Numbered from the stretch's first letter, positions 1 to 8,431 are shown. The stretch is 64,000 bases of DNA from Streptomyces sp. NBC_00691 (GCF_036226665.1 NZ_CP109007.1:868001-932000), one strand, 5' to 3'. Numbers and translations: made by a program. Notes: generated by a model not told the origin, from the sequence alone.

Positions 1-461
1 GCGGTCTGATGTACGCGGCCAAGCTCACCGTCGGGGCGGTGCTGGCCCTGGTGGCCGGCGCGGTCGCCTCGCCGGCCACGTTCCTCCTCTCGCAGCGTCT
101 GCTCGGCGAGCACGGCGCGGCGCTCGGCGATGCCGGTACGGTGCGGGCGATCGTGGTGGGCGCCCTGTACTTCCCGCTGCTCGCGGTCATGTGCATGGGG
201 TTCACGGCGATGCTGCGCAGTCTGATGCTCTCCATGGGTGTCCTGGTCCCCGTGCTGTTCCTGGTCTCCCCCGTACTGGCGGAGATCCCCGGCCTGCAGG
301 AGCTGGCCTGGTACCTGCCGGACCGGGCGGGCCAGTACGGACTGCGGCTCGACCCCGCCGCCGCGCCCTACGGCCCCATGACCGGGGTACTGGTCATGGC
401 GGTGTGGGCGGGGGCGGCGGCGGTCGGCGGCTGGCTGACGCTCCGCACACGCGACGCGTGA
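1..461 (+). CDS. ABC-2 type transporter permease, C-terminal part (5' end outside window)
   Basis: The reading frame is open from the first base, and the ATG at 9 is not preceded by a ribosome binding site, so this is probably the C-terminal part of a longer protein. The visible 150 residues are hydrophobic, with at least four membrane segments and the layout of an ABC-2 permease C-terminal half: a long loop with an acidic and glutamine-rich stretch, a paired-helix segment (around TGVLVPVLFLVSP), then a final helix near WLTLRTRDA. Such permeases export drugs or natural products together with an ATPase that is usually encoded just upstream. It ends 72 bases before a convergent regulator gene. 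The family call rests on hydropathy and is moderate. Confidence 0.6.
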   Translation, partial: GLMYAAKLTVGAVLALVAGAVASPATFLLSQRLLGEHGAALGDAGTVRAIVVGALYFPLLAVMCMGFTAMLRSLMLSMGVLVPVLFLVSPVLAEIPGLQELAWYLPDRAGQYGLRLDPAAAPYGPMTGVLVMAVWAGAAAVGGWLTLRTRDA

Positions 462-483
462 GCGTCCCGCCGCCGTGAGGGGC

Positions 484-540
484 GCGTGAGGGGACAGGGG
501 CGGTGGGCATCGACGACCGTCCCCTCACGCCGTTCACTGT
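484..540. terminator. Inverted repeat between convergent genes
   Basis: Two perfect 12-base arms (GCGTGAGGGGAC at 484-495 and its complement at 529-540) enclose a 33-base loop. They lie between the end of the permease gene and the end of the convergent SARP gene, so a bidirectional terminator is the simplest reading. There is no T-run, as usual in Streptomyces. Confidence 0.55.
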
Positions 541-2597
541 TCCCGGGCGTGGAGGCGCACCAGGGGCGAGAAGGCGTACTCCTCGCCGGCGCCGACCGGG
601 GGTTCGAACAGCTGGTGGTCGACCAGCCGTTCCAGGAGGTCCTCCGCCTGGTTCCCGCCGCACCGCAGCACGGCGGCCGCGCCGTCCGGGGTGAACGCCC
701 GGTCCTCGGACCGGGCGAGGGCGCGCACGGCGTCACGGAGCACGGGATCCAGACCCTCGTGCGCGGACGTCAGCCGTTCCCGTACGGACAGGTCGCCGAC
801 GACCAGTTCCGACAGCCGCCGGTCCTCGTCGGCCAGCCGGTCCGCCAGCCGGGCCAGGGTCCAGTGCGGGCGGGCGGCGAGCCGCATGCCCGCGATCCGC
901 ACGGCCAGCGGGATCCCGTCGCACAGCTCGGCCAGGGTCTCGGCCGCCGTCCGTTCGGCCAGCACCCGCCGCTCGCCGGCGATCCGGGCGAGCAGGGAGA
1001 CGGACTGGTCGGCGGTGAAGCGCTCGACGCGGAAGTGCTGGGCGCCCTCCAGGCCGGGCAGCGGGGTCCGTCCGGCCAGCAGGGCGGCGCCGCCGGGGCC
1101 GGACGGCAGCAACGGGCGCACGGCTCGCTCCCCCGGCGCGTCGTCGACGACCACCAGGACCCGGCGGCCGGCCACGGCCTCCTGGTACAGGGCCGCGAGC
1201 TCGGGCAGTCCGGTGGGCAGCCCGGACGCCGGTACGCCCAGGGCCCGGGCGAAGCCGCGCAGCGCCGTACGGACCTCGTCGGGCGCGCCGGTGCGCAGCC
1301 GGGCGTGCAGGACGCCGTCGGGGAAGTGGCGGGCGACGGCGGCGGCGATCTGGACGGTCAGGGCGGACTTCCCGACGCCGACCGGCCCGTGGAGGGCGGC
1401 GACCGGCGCCGCGCCGAACGCGGCCAGCGGCCCCTGCCCGGTCAGGTACTGACGGACCTGGAAGTGCTCGACGCGGCCCACGAAGTCCCCGACGCTCTGC
1501 GGAAGCTGGACGGAGCGCGGGGCGTCGGCGCGGCCGGCGGGCCGCTCCGTGATCACGCTCCCGGCCCGGGCGTCCTCCCGCAGCACGGCCATCTGGGCCT
1601 CGCGGAGTTCGACGCCGGGCTCGATGCCGCTCTCGACGCGGAGCCGGCGGGCGACCGCGGCGAACATCTCCAGCGCCTCCGCCCGGCGGCCGGAACCGGC
1701 GAGCGCGGCGAGCAGCCGGGCGTGCAGGCCCTCGTGCAGCGTCTCGTGCCGGGCGATCGGCCCGACCTGTGCGAGCACCTCCTCGTGCTGTCCGCGGGCG
1801 AGGGCGAGATCGGCGAGGCGCAGCGCGGAGGCGACGCGCAGCCGGCCGTGCCCGACGGCGGCGGCGTGCCGGGCCAGCCGCGGCGGGGCGCCTTCCAGGA
1901 GCCGGCCGCGCCAGAGTCCCAGCGCCTCGGTGAGCAGGGCCTGCTCGTGGACCGGGTCGTCGCCGGCGCGGGCCGACGCGGCCTCGTCCGTCAGCCGGAC
2001 GAAGTCCCGGACGTCGAGCCGGCTGTCCCCCTCGATCCGGAGCTCGTAGCCGCCGCCGTGCCGCACGACCGCGGTGCGGCCGACGTCGGGGAGGGCGTGC
2101 GCGTCCAGCATCAGCCGGATGCGTGAGATGTAGGTGTGGATCAACTGACCGAAGGTGTCGGGAAGTTCGCCGTCCCAGAGGACTTCGATGATCTCGTCGC
2201 GTTCGACCACCTGGTGGGCCTTGAGCGCGAGGAGTCCGAGCAGGGTCCGCTGCTTCGGCGTTCCGGTGAGCAGTTCGGCGTTGCCGCGCGTGGCGGACAT
2301 CCTGCCGAGGATCTTCAGGACCAGCGGGGCGTCCTCGGGGACGTCCTCGTCGGCACCGGTGGTGACTCCGGCCTGAGCCAGCAGGGCGGGTTCGTGCAGG
2401 GCTTCGGCGATTCTGCGCAGCGATCCGGATCTCGGGGCCCTGACCCGGCCCCGTTCGATCTCACGGAGCGTCCGGAGACCGATCCCGGACTTCTCGGCGA
2501 GGTCCCGCTGACTGACCCCGTTGCGGGTCCGCGCGGCGCGGACCATGGTGGCGACGTCTCGTTCAGCCAACGCCGTCGCCGGACTACCACCCGTCAT
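534..2597 (-). CDS. XRE-SARP-NB-ARC transcriptional regulator (AfsR/SARP family)
   Basis: This is a 687-residue cytoplasmic regulator. An XRE-type helix-turn-helix lies at residues 13-70 (SQRDLAEKSGIGLRTLREIE). An OmpR-like winged helix (about 95-185) and a bacterial transcriptional activation domain (about 190-335) follow, which together make a SARP DNA-binding unit. Then comes an NB-ARC ATPase with P-loop GPVGVGKSA near residue 400 and a Walker B-like VLVVVDD. It stops after the NB-ARC/winged-helix part and has no long TPR tail. The ATG at 2597 has GGGGAG just upstream. SARP proteins activate antibiotic gene clusters by binding direct heptamer repeats. The extra XRE domain is less common. 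It is the last gene of a minus-strand trio with the AfsR-like gene and the 63-residue peptide. Confidence 0.88.
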   Translation of the reverse strand: MTGGSPATALAERDVATMVRAARTRNGVSQRDLAEKSGIGLRTLREIERGRVRAPRSGSLRRIAEALHEPALLAQAGVTTGADEDVPEDAPLVLKILGRMSATRGNAELLTGTPKQRTLLGLLALKAHQVVERDEIIEVLWDGELPDTFGQLIHTYISRIRLMLDAHALPDVGRTAVVRHGGGYELRIEGDSRLDVRDFVRLTDEAASARAGDDPVHEQALLTEALGLWRGRLLEGAPPRLARHAAAVGHGRLRVASALRLADLALARGQHEEVLAQVGPIARHETLHEGLHARLLAALAGSGRRAEALEMFAAVARRLRVESGIEPGVELREAQMAVLREDARAGSVITERPAGRADAPRSVQLPQSVGDFVGRVEHFQVRQYLTGQGPLAAFGAAPVAALHGPVGVGKSALTVQIAAAVARHFPDGVLHARLRTGAPDEVRTALRGFARALGVPASGLPTGLPELAALYQEAVAGRRVLVVVDDAPGERAVRPLLPSGPGGAALLAGRTPLPGLEGAQHFRVERFTADQSVSLLARIAGERRVLAERTAAETLAELCDGIPLAVRIAGMRLAARPHWTLARLADRLADEDRRLSELVVGDLSVRERLTSAHEGLDPVLRDAVRALARSEDRAFTPDGAAAVLRCGGNQAEDLLERLVDHQLFEPPVGAGEEYAFSPLVRLHAREQ

Positions 2598-2667
2598 GAC
2601 TCCCCCATGGCATGGTCGTTCGTTTCGCCGTCCGTCCCGTCGTGGGCGACGGACCGCGCCGGCGTGA

Positions 2668-2859
2668 TCAGCCGCGGCTGTCCCACTCCTCGTGGGGGTC
2701 GTTGACGATCGGGCCCTCGGCCGCGACGGTGCTCGTCACGGGCGCCGTGACCTGCTGCTCGACGACGGCCAGGAGGGAGAGGCCGAGCACCGCGGCGATC
2801 GCGACGCAGGCGGTGCGCAGGGCGTGGGTGGTGGGACGGGTGGAGGTGGTCGCTCGCAT
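2668..2859 (-). CDS. 63-residue membrane/secreted peptide, AfsS-like position
   Basis: This small protein has an Arg/Thr-rich N terminus, one hydrophobic helix (about residues 15-33, ACVAIAAVLGLSLLAVV) and a polar tail ending NDPHEEWDSRG. It could be a cleaved signal peptide with a short extracellular product or a single-pass membrane peptide. The ATG at 2859 has GGAAGA nine bases upstream; longer in-frame extensions lack such a site and run back into the next gene. It sits between two SARP regulators, directly downstream of the AfsR-like gene, as afsS (also 63 codons) follows afsR in S. coelicolor. It lacks the internal repeats of AfsS and its sequence looks unrelated. Function unknown; signalling or effector peptide is an inference. 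Confidence 0.7.
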   Translation of the reverse strand: MRATTSTRPTTHALRTACVAIAAVLGLSLLAVVEQQVTAPVTSTVAAEGPIVNDPHEEWDSRG

Positions 2860-2927
2860 GTGCTCGGTCTTCCGTTCGCTCGTCGTTCGTGCTGGCGAGT
2901 CAGACTCTGCCGCCTGCCGATCTACGC

Positions 2928-2965
2928 TGGATAGATCCTGGATATCCGCTCTGACCTGCGGATAT
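2928..2965 (-). promoter_or_regulatory. SARP-type direct repeats and inverted repeat in the peptide promoter region
   Basis: TGGATAG (2928-2934) and TGGATAT (2939-2945) start exactly 11 bases apart, the helical spacing of SARP heptamer sites. An inverted repeat, ATATCCGC/GCGGATAT, follows (2942-2949 and 2958-2965). A possible minus-strand -10, TAGATC, lies at 2924-2919. The site is 70-105 bases before the 63-residue peptide start, so one of the adjacent SARP proteins may drive that gene. Only two heptamers are clear. Confidence 0.45.
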
Positions 2966-2995
2966 ATTCCTGCCGCCGGGGATGCCGGGGCAGCT

Positions 2996-5900
2996 TCACA
3001 GCAGGTCGCCGAGGACCTTGAGGAGAGCGGCCGTGTGGTCGGCGTCGGGCAGCCCGAGCCGGGTGAAGAGCATGTGGGCCTGGCGGGCGCGGACCACCGC
3101 GGCACCCGTGTCGCCGAGGTCGGCCAGGGTCCGGCCGAGCACCAGGAGGGCGAGCCCCTGGTCACGTACCGCGCCGCGCTGCTCGCACAGCACCAGCGCA
3201 CGCCCCGCCTCCTTGAGGGCCTCCTCCCGGCGTCCCGTGACCCTCAGGGTCTCGGCGAGCCGGTGGCGGGCCTGCGATTCCTGCCCGCGGATCTGCCAGG
3301 TCTCACACAGGTCCAGGCACCGGGTGTGGCTCGCGACCGCCTCGTCGTGCCGGCCCAGTTCGTGCAGCGCCATGCCCTGCACGTACAGCGCGTAGGCGGC
3401 GCCGTGGTGGTCCTCGACCTCGCGCAGCGCGGCCAGCGCCTCGTCGCACGCGACGAGCGCCTCCTCCGCACGACCGCCGCGCAGCCGGGCCTGCGCCGCG
3501 TTGAGCCGCGTCACCAGTTCGCCCGAACGGTGCCCGAGCGCGACCGCCAGCTCGATGGCCTGGTCGTAGAAGTGCACCGCGTCCTCGTAGCGGTGCTGGA
3601 ACTGCGCGATCAGACCGCGGTCGTTGAGCGTCTGACGCAGGATCACCCGGTCGCCGACCCGCTCGCACGCCTCGGCCGCGAGCCGGGCGAACTGCTCGGC
3701 CTCGCCGAGCCGGGCGCTCTGCAGGGCGGCGTTCCCGCAGACGAATCGGGCCCGCCCGGCGACGTGGTCGTCGCCGCGCTGCGCGGCCGTCTCAGCCAGG
3801 GCCTGCGCGGCGGAGGCGAGTTGCCCGTACGGGACGTCCTTGCCGAAGGGGGTGAGGGCGATGAGCAGGTCGGCGGCGACCCGCAGGATCCGCGGGGCCG
3901 ACCCGGCGGGGCTGCGGGCGGCCAGCGTCAACGCGTGGGTGAGGCATTCGAACTCGGCGGTCACCCAGGCGCGGGCCTCCGCGAGCCCGGCGAAGGGCGG
4001 CGCGGGCGCCGGGTCGGAGGTGAGGAAGACGCCGTCCGGGTTGCCGGGCACCATGCACTGGAAGGCGGCGCGCCCGGCGGCCAGCAGGTGGTCGAGGAGC
4101 GGCGCCAGTACGGGGATGCCGGCCTCGCCGCCGCCGTCGCCGGGCGGCACGCCGAGCTGGAGCGCGAAGGCCCAGACGAGGTCGTGGTAGCGGTACCGCC
4201 CGGGCTGCGGCGCCTCCAGCATGGCCGCGTCGACCAGCGACTCCAGGATCTCCTCGGCGTCGTAGGCGTCGAGGCCGAGGGCTGCGGCGGCCACCTCCAG
4301 GCCGATGCTGGGACGGGCCACCGGCGCGAGGAGCCGGAAGACGCACGCCTGTTCCTGCGGGAGCTGGCGGTAGCCGAGTTCGAAGGTCGCCGCGACGGCC
4401 AGGTCGCCGGCGCGCAGCTCGCCGATGCGGCGGCGCTCGTCGGCCAGCCGGCGGGTCATGGTCTCCAGCTGCCAGCGCGGCCGGGCGGCGAGGCGGGCGG
4501 CCACGATCCGGACGGCGAGCGGGAGATGCCCGCACGCGCTCACCAGTTCGACCGCGGCGTCGCGCTCGGCCTCCACGCGTGCGGCGCCGACGATCGCGGT
4601 GAGCAGCTCGACCGCCTCGTCGGTCGCGAAGACCTCCAGGGCGACGGCGGTCACCGCACTGGGGATGCCGACGAGCCGGGTCCGGCTGGTGACGATCACG
4701 GCGCATCCCGCCGAGCCGGGCAGCAGCGGACCCACCTGCGCGGGGTCCCGGGCGTTGTCGAGGAGCAGCAGCATGCGCCGGCCGTCGAGCAGGGTGCGCA
4801 GGAGCCGGGCGCGGTCGTCGGTCATGGCCGGGAGCGCGTGCGGGGCCACGCCCATCGCGGCGATCATGCTGCCGAGGACGGCCGACGGGTCGGCGGGTTC
4901 GAGACCGCTGCCGCGCAGGTCGACGTAGAGCTGCCCGTCGGGGAACTCGTGCTTGATCCGGTGGGCGACCCGCAGGGCGAGGGTGGTCTTGCCGAGGCCG
5001 CCCATGCCGCTGATGGACGCGACCGGGAGCGAGGTCCGGTCGGGGGCGGTGAGGACCCGGCTCAGCTCCTCGACCTGTTCGGCGCGCCCAGCGAAGTCGA
5101 ATGCGTCGGCGGGGAGTTGGGCGGGGCGGGCGAGGGTCGGCGCGGTGGATTCGGGGTCGGGCGCGGGAGGGGTGCCGGTGGCGCGCGGGGCGGCGGCGGG
5201 AGGGCCGGAGGGTTCCGCGTCGCGGGGCGCAGGGGAGGGCGGTGGATCCTCTGGAGTCGGCGGGCGGGGGGTTTCGGGGGCGGCCGTGGCAGGCCGGGTG
5301 TCGCGGACCGAGACGTCGAGGAGCGGGTCGCCCGCGAGGACCCGCACGTGCAGCGCGGTCAGTTCGGGGCCGGGGTCGACGCCGAGCTCCTCGGCGAGGA
5401 CGCGCCGGGCACGCGCGTAGACCGCCAGCGCGTCCGCCTGCCGTCCGGAGGCGTACAGGGCGCGCATGAGGAAGCCGTACGGCCGTTCCTGGAGCGGGTT
5501 CTCCTGGGTGAACGCGGTGAGGTCGGGAATGACCGCGCCGTGCCGGCCCGCCTCCAGCTCGTGCGCGAAACGTTCCTCCTCCAGCCCGATCCGCAGCTCC
5601 GTGAAGCGGGCCCGTTGCTGCTCGGCGTACGGGCCGGGCACGCCGGCCAGCGGCGCGCCCTGCCAGAGGCCGAGCGCCTCGGCCAGCAGCCGCCCGCAGG
5701 CCTCGTCGTCGCCCCCGGCCCGGGCCCGCCCGGCGTCGGCGGCGAGCTGCTCGGCACGGTGCAGGTCCACCGAGAGCGGCGGCGCCACCAAGCGGTAGCC
5801 GTCGGGCTGGGAGAGCAGCAGCCGGGGCGCGGCGGAGTCCTCCTCCAGGAGCCGGCGCAGCCGCCACACGTAGGTGCGCAGGCTCGCCAGCGCCGAGCCC

Positions 5901-6076
5901 GGGGACTCCTCGCCCCAGACCGAGGCGATCAGTTCCTGGGTGGAGGCGACCCTGCCGCAGCGCAGCAGCAGCGCCACGAGCAGGGCCTGCTGCTGCGGAG
6001 ACCCGATGATGATCGGTTTCTCGTCCCGGTACACGGACACGGCTCCGAGCACGCGGAACCGAATCGACCCCCCCAT
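2996..6076 (-). CDS. AfsR-like SARP/NB-ARC/TPR transcriptional activator
   Basis: This 1026-residue protein has the AfsR architecture. It carries an OmpR-like winged helix (residues 5-95), a bacterial transcriptional activation domain (about 100-245), a Pro/Ala-rich linker, NB-ARC with P-loop GMGGLGKTTLA near residue 360 and VTSRTRL downstream, then a long helical C-terminal half with tetratricopeptide repeats (for example YALYVQGMALHELGRHDEAV). AfsR-type proteins integrate phosphorylation or ligand signals and activate small targets such as afsS. The ATG at 6076 was chosen because AGAAGG precedes it; a GTG six codons upstream has no visible ribosome binding site. The TPR region is the expected place for peptide or protein binding. 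A palindrome at 6127-6143 lies in its promoter region. Confidence 0.9.
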   Translation of the reverse strand: MGGSIRFRVLGAVSVYRDEKPIIIGSPQQQALLVALLLRCGRVASTQELIASVWGEESPGSALASLRTYVWRLRRLLEEDSAAPRLLLSQPDGYRLVAPPLSVDLHRAEQLAADAGRARAGGDDEACGRLLAEALGLWQGAPLAGVPGPYAEQQRARFTELRIGLEEERFAHELEAGRHGAVIPDLTAFTQENPLQERPYGFLMRALYASGRQADALAVYARARRVLAEELGVDPGPELTALHVRVLAGDPLLDVSVRDTRPATAAPETPRPPTPEDPPPSPAPRDAEPSGPPAAAPRATGTPPAPDPESTAPTLARPAQLPADAFDFAGRAEQVEELSRVLTAPDRTSLPVASISGMGGLGKTTLALRVAHRIKHEFPDGQLYVDLRGSGLEPADPSAVLGSMIAAMGVAPHALPAMTDDRARLLRTLLDGRRMLLLLDNARDPAQVGPLLPGSAGCAVIVTSRTRLVGIPSAVTAVALEVFATDEAVELLTAIVGAARVEAERDAAVELVSACGHLPLAVRIVAARLAARPRWQLETMTRRLADERRRIGELRAGDLAVAATFELGYRQLPQEQACVFRLLAPVARPSIGLEVAAAALGLDAYDAEEILESLVDAAMLEAPQPGRYRYHDLVWAFALQLGVPPGDGGGEAGIPVLAPLLDHLLAAGRAAFQCMVPGNPDGVFLTSDPAPAPPFAGLAEARAWVTAEFECLTHALTLAARSPAGSAPRILRVAADLLIALTPFGKDVPYGQLASAAQALAETAAQRGDDHVAGRARFVCGNAALQSARLGEAEQFARLAAEACERVGDRVILRQTLNDRGLIAQFQHRYEDAVHFYDQAIELAVALGHRSGELVTRLNAAQARLRGGRAEEALVACDEALAALREVEDHHGAAYALYVQGMALHELGRHDEAVASHTRCLDLCETWQIRGQESQARHRLAETLRVTGRREEALKEAGRALVLCEQRGAVRDQGLALLVLGRTLADLGDTGAAVVRARQAHMLFTRLGLPDADHTAALLKVLGDLL

Positions 6077-6126
6077 GGATCCTGCCTTCTGCACTCGCGG
6101 CTACGCGACCCCCGTCGCACAGTGAC

Positions 6127-6143
6127 CTGACGCCAGGCGTCAG
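6127..6143. promoter_or_regulatory. 17-base palindromic operator candidate
   Basis: CTGACGCC-A-GGCGTCAG is a perfect inverted repeat centred on one base, about 50 bases upstream of the AfsR-like start. Its TGACGC/GCGTCA form resembles operators of TetR-type repressors; the binding protein is not encoded next to it. Confidence 0.45.
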
Positions 6144-6206
6144 CCCCGCGATCATTACATGGCCTGCAGGTAAGCGGCACCTGGCCCCCGGGAATGTTTC
6201 CCAACC

Positions 6207-6226
6207 CGTGCCCGGCATCGGGCACG
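6207..6226 (-). terminator. Hairpin downstream of the YcaO-like gene
   Basis: CGTGCCCG, a 4-base loop, then CGGGCACG form an eight-pair stem 20 bases beyond the stop codon of the YcaO-like gene. This is a probable intrinsic terminator separating it from the AfsR-like promoter. Confidence 0.5.
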
Positions 6227-6245
6227 AACCGGGCATGAGGGGACG

Positions 6246-8060
6246 TCAGCCGTCCAGCAGCATCACATGGACGAGATACGGGAGGAGGCGGACGGCCTGC
6301 GGATCGTGGTCGAGCAGCACCGCGACGGGGGTGCGTCCCCGGGCCCGGAGCACCTCGACGAGCCCCGCCCGCCCTGACGCGCCGTCCTCCACCGGGAGCG
6401 GCCCGCCGGCCGTCTCCCTGTCCGGCGTGACGGAGGGGACGGTCGGGACGGCGGGGCCCGAGCCGGTGGGCGGAACGCCCTTCTCCCGGGCGAGCAGGGC
6501 TCGTTCGGCGGCGGCCGCGAGGGCCTCGTCCCACGTCGCGGCGACGGCGACGACGGTGTCGTCCCCGAGCCGGACCGCGCAGGCCGGCACGGGGACCAGC
6601 GCGGTCAGGTCGTGGACCACCGGCTCACCCGCCGCGCGCAGCGCGCGGAGGGCGGCGGGACCTGCGTGGTCCGGAAGCGCGAGCCGGGGGACGCGTGTGC
6701 CCGGCTGGGCGAGCCGGTGGACCACCAGCGCCTCGCAGTGCATGGTCAGCGCGGCCTCCACCGCGGCCGCCCAGGTGAGCCCGGCCGCGACGCCCGTCGG
6801 CAGCCGGTACGGCGTGCCCGGCGCCGGGACCGGATACGCCTCGGCGGCGAAGACCCGGCGCAGCCGGTCGGTGACGAGGTCGAGGCCCCAGACCTCACGA
6901 CCGCCCCGGGCGTCCGGGGCGGCGGCCAGGGACCCGTACGCGGCGAGCGCGTCGAGCAGCGCCGCGAGGCGGGCGCTGTGGGCGTCCCGTCCGTGACCCC
7001 ACACGGTGACGCCCGGCGCGTCGGCGGACGGCGGACCGAACGGGTCGGGCACCGCGACCGCGCACCCCCACAGGCCGGTCGGCCCCGGCGTGGCCTCCGG
7101 GACCGGCCCAAGGAGCCCGGTCCTGGCGTCCGCGACCGCTTCGATCCGCTCCAGCAGCCGTGCGGGCTCGACGGCCGCACCGCCGATCCGCCCGAGGAAC
7201 GCGGCCCGCGCCCCCGTCTCGGTCCCCGCACGGGTGGCCGATCGACCGGGCCGGGGGAACGGCACCACGGGGTGCCGGCCACCGGACGACGTCCGCAGGT
7301 CGGTCCGTACGAGGTAGGGGCCTCCGTCGTCCCCCGGCCCCCCGACGATCCCCGCGTCCGAGGCCCCGGTTCCTCCCGCTCCCGGAGTCGCAGCGCCGCC
7401 CGCTGCGCCCGCCCCGGGGAATCCATGGCCTGCCGCGGCTCCGGCGCCCGGGACGGTGCCCGCCGCCCCCGTGCCGCCTCGGCCCAGCCAGGCGCTCAGG
7501 AGCAGGTCGGCGATCCACTCGGCTCGCTGGGGGGCGAGCACGGCGCCGGGGTCGACCGGCGCGGCCCCCGCCGGCGTGGCCGGCCGGACCCGCGGCGGAA
7601 GACCGCGCAGGCGCCGCCAGGCCGAGGCCGCCGCGGTGCGGTCCGCGGGACCGAGGGGGCCGGTCCACAGTTCGTCGCCGTGAACCAGCACCTGTCCCAG
7701 CCACGCGCCGGCGTCGGCGCACCGGTCGGCCGTGGCGGCCAACTCGGCCGTCGACCGCGCGACGTGGAGCACGGCGTCGGCGGCGCTGAGCGTCTCCCCC
7801 GCCGTCCACTCCGTGGTGCCGGGTGCCGCCTCGCCCCCGCCCGTCCGGCGGACCCGGATGTCGCGGCACCCGGCCCGCGTCGCGGCCACGGCGAGCGCCC
7901 GGAGCACCTGGTCCTCGCCGGCGAGCAGCAGCCGCCCGTCCGGCACCGGTCCGGCCCCCGCCCCCCTGGCCGGCGGTTCGACGTGGGCGTCGCCGTCCGC
8001 GGCGCCCCGTGGCGCGGCCTCCTCATGAGGCCGGTCGTCGTCACTCCATCGCGGACGCAT
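6246..8060 (-). CDS. Ocin-ThiF/YcaO-like fusion protein, degenerate cyclodehydratase
   Basis: This 604-residue protein resembles azoline-forming cyclodehydratases of TOMM/RiPP pathways. Residues about 35-160 look like the E1-like leader-peptide-binding (Ocin-ThiF) domain, including a GDELWTGPLGP segment. A Gly/Ala-rich linker follows. Residues about 270-520 match the outline of a YcaO domain, with a GHGRDAHSARLAALLDALAAY helix region and GVAAGLTWAAAVEAAL corresponding to the usual glycine-rich GLAAG helix. The glutamates normally found there for Mg-ATP binding are not seen, and no proline-rich YcaO C terminus is present, so it may be a pseudoenzyme or a binding scaffold. The ATG at 8060 has AGGAG seven bases upstream. 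No precursor peptide or dehydrogenase is evident beside it. The family call is an inference from motif layout. Confidence 0.55.
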   Translation of the reverse strand: MRPRWSDDDRPHEEAAPRGAADGDAHVEPPARGAGAGPVPDGRLLLAGEDQVLRALAVAATRAGCRDIRVRRTGGGEAAPGTTEWTAGETLSAADAVLHVARSTAELAATADRCADAGAWLGQVLVHGDELWTGPLGPADRTAAASAWRRLRGLPPRVRPATPAGAAPVDPGAVLAPQRAEWIADLLLSAWLGRGGTGAAGTVPGAGAAAGHGFPGAGAAGGAATPGAGGTGASDAGIVGGPGDDGGPYLVRTDLRTSSGGRHPVVPFPRPGRSATRAGTETGARAAFLGRIGGAAVEPARLLERIEAVADARTGLLGPVPEATPGPTGLWGCAVAVPDPFGPPSADAPGVTVWGHGRDAHSARLAALLDALAAYGSLAAAPDARGGREVWGLDLVTDRLRRVFAAEAYPVPAPGTPYRLPTGVAAGLTWAAAVEAALTMHCEALVVHRLAQPGTRVPRLALPDHAGPAALRALRAAGEPVVHDLTALVPVPACAVRLGDDTVVAVAATWDEALAAAAERALLAREKGVPPTGSGPAVPTVPSVTPDRETAGGPLPVEDGASGRAGLVEVLRARGRTPVAVLLDHDPQAVRLLPYLVHVMLLDG

Positions 8061-8431
8061 GCGTCGGCTCCTGTCCCCTGGATCACTGGCGGTCGGTCGA
8101 GGGGCTTCACGCCCCCGGACTCGATGAAAGAGCACGGGGATAGGCAAACGATCAACGCGGGATATAGCGTGGCCGGTTTCCACGCTGCCGGCGAACGCCC
8201 GCCGTGCCGGGCGGGGGCCGAGCGCCGCACCTCACCGGCGGGGGGCCATAGGGTCGACCCCACAAACGAGGCAGTGCCCAAGGGGGGAACGCGATGCGGG
8301 CTCAGCCAGACCGACCCGCTGCGCGACTACCTCTTCGTGCGGCCGCCACCCGTGGCACCCCACGCAAGCCGACCCTGACCTGCGAAAAGCCGACTCAGTC
8401 ACATGCCTGCAAGTCTCACCAGGAGGTATCC
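8061..8431. other. Intergenic region between divergent YcaO-like gene and dhaK
   Basis: These 371 bases hold the divergent promoters. I see a relatively AT-rich stretch near 8125-8170 that could carry a promoter, and a ribosome-binding-site-like AAGGGGGG before an ATG at 8294. That ATG is in frame with dhaK and would add 46 basic residues unlike the DhaK family, so I treat it as untranslated leader. No RNA gene was recognised. Confidence 0.4.

Noticed and set aside
2860..3201. Longer 177-residue version of the 63-residue peptide gene
   Set aside because: The extension runs into the end of the AfsR-like gene and lacks a ribosome binding site; the shorter start has GGAAGA at good spacing.
486..6130. 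Long open frames on the plus strand opposite the two SARP genes (486-2126 and 2612-6130)
   Set aside because: They are shadows caused by GC bias of the genuine minus-strand genes: compositions are Gly/Arg/Ala/Gln-rich without domain motifs, and the real genes have full domain sets and ribosome binding sites.
6612..8378. 588-residue frame opposite the YcaO-like gene
   Set aside because: Low-complexity Gly/Arg composition and no start signal; shadow of the minus-strand gene.
8294..8431. Upstream in-frame start of dhaK
   Set aside because: Adds 46 basic residues not expected in DhaK; AGGAGG before 8432 fixes the start, and His218 then falls at its canonical position.
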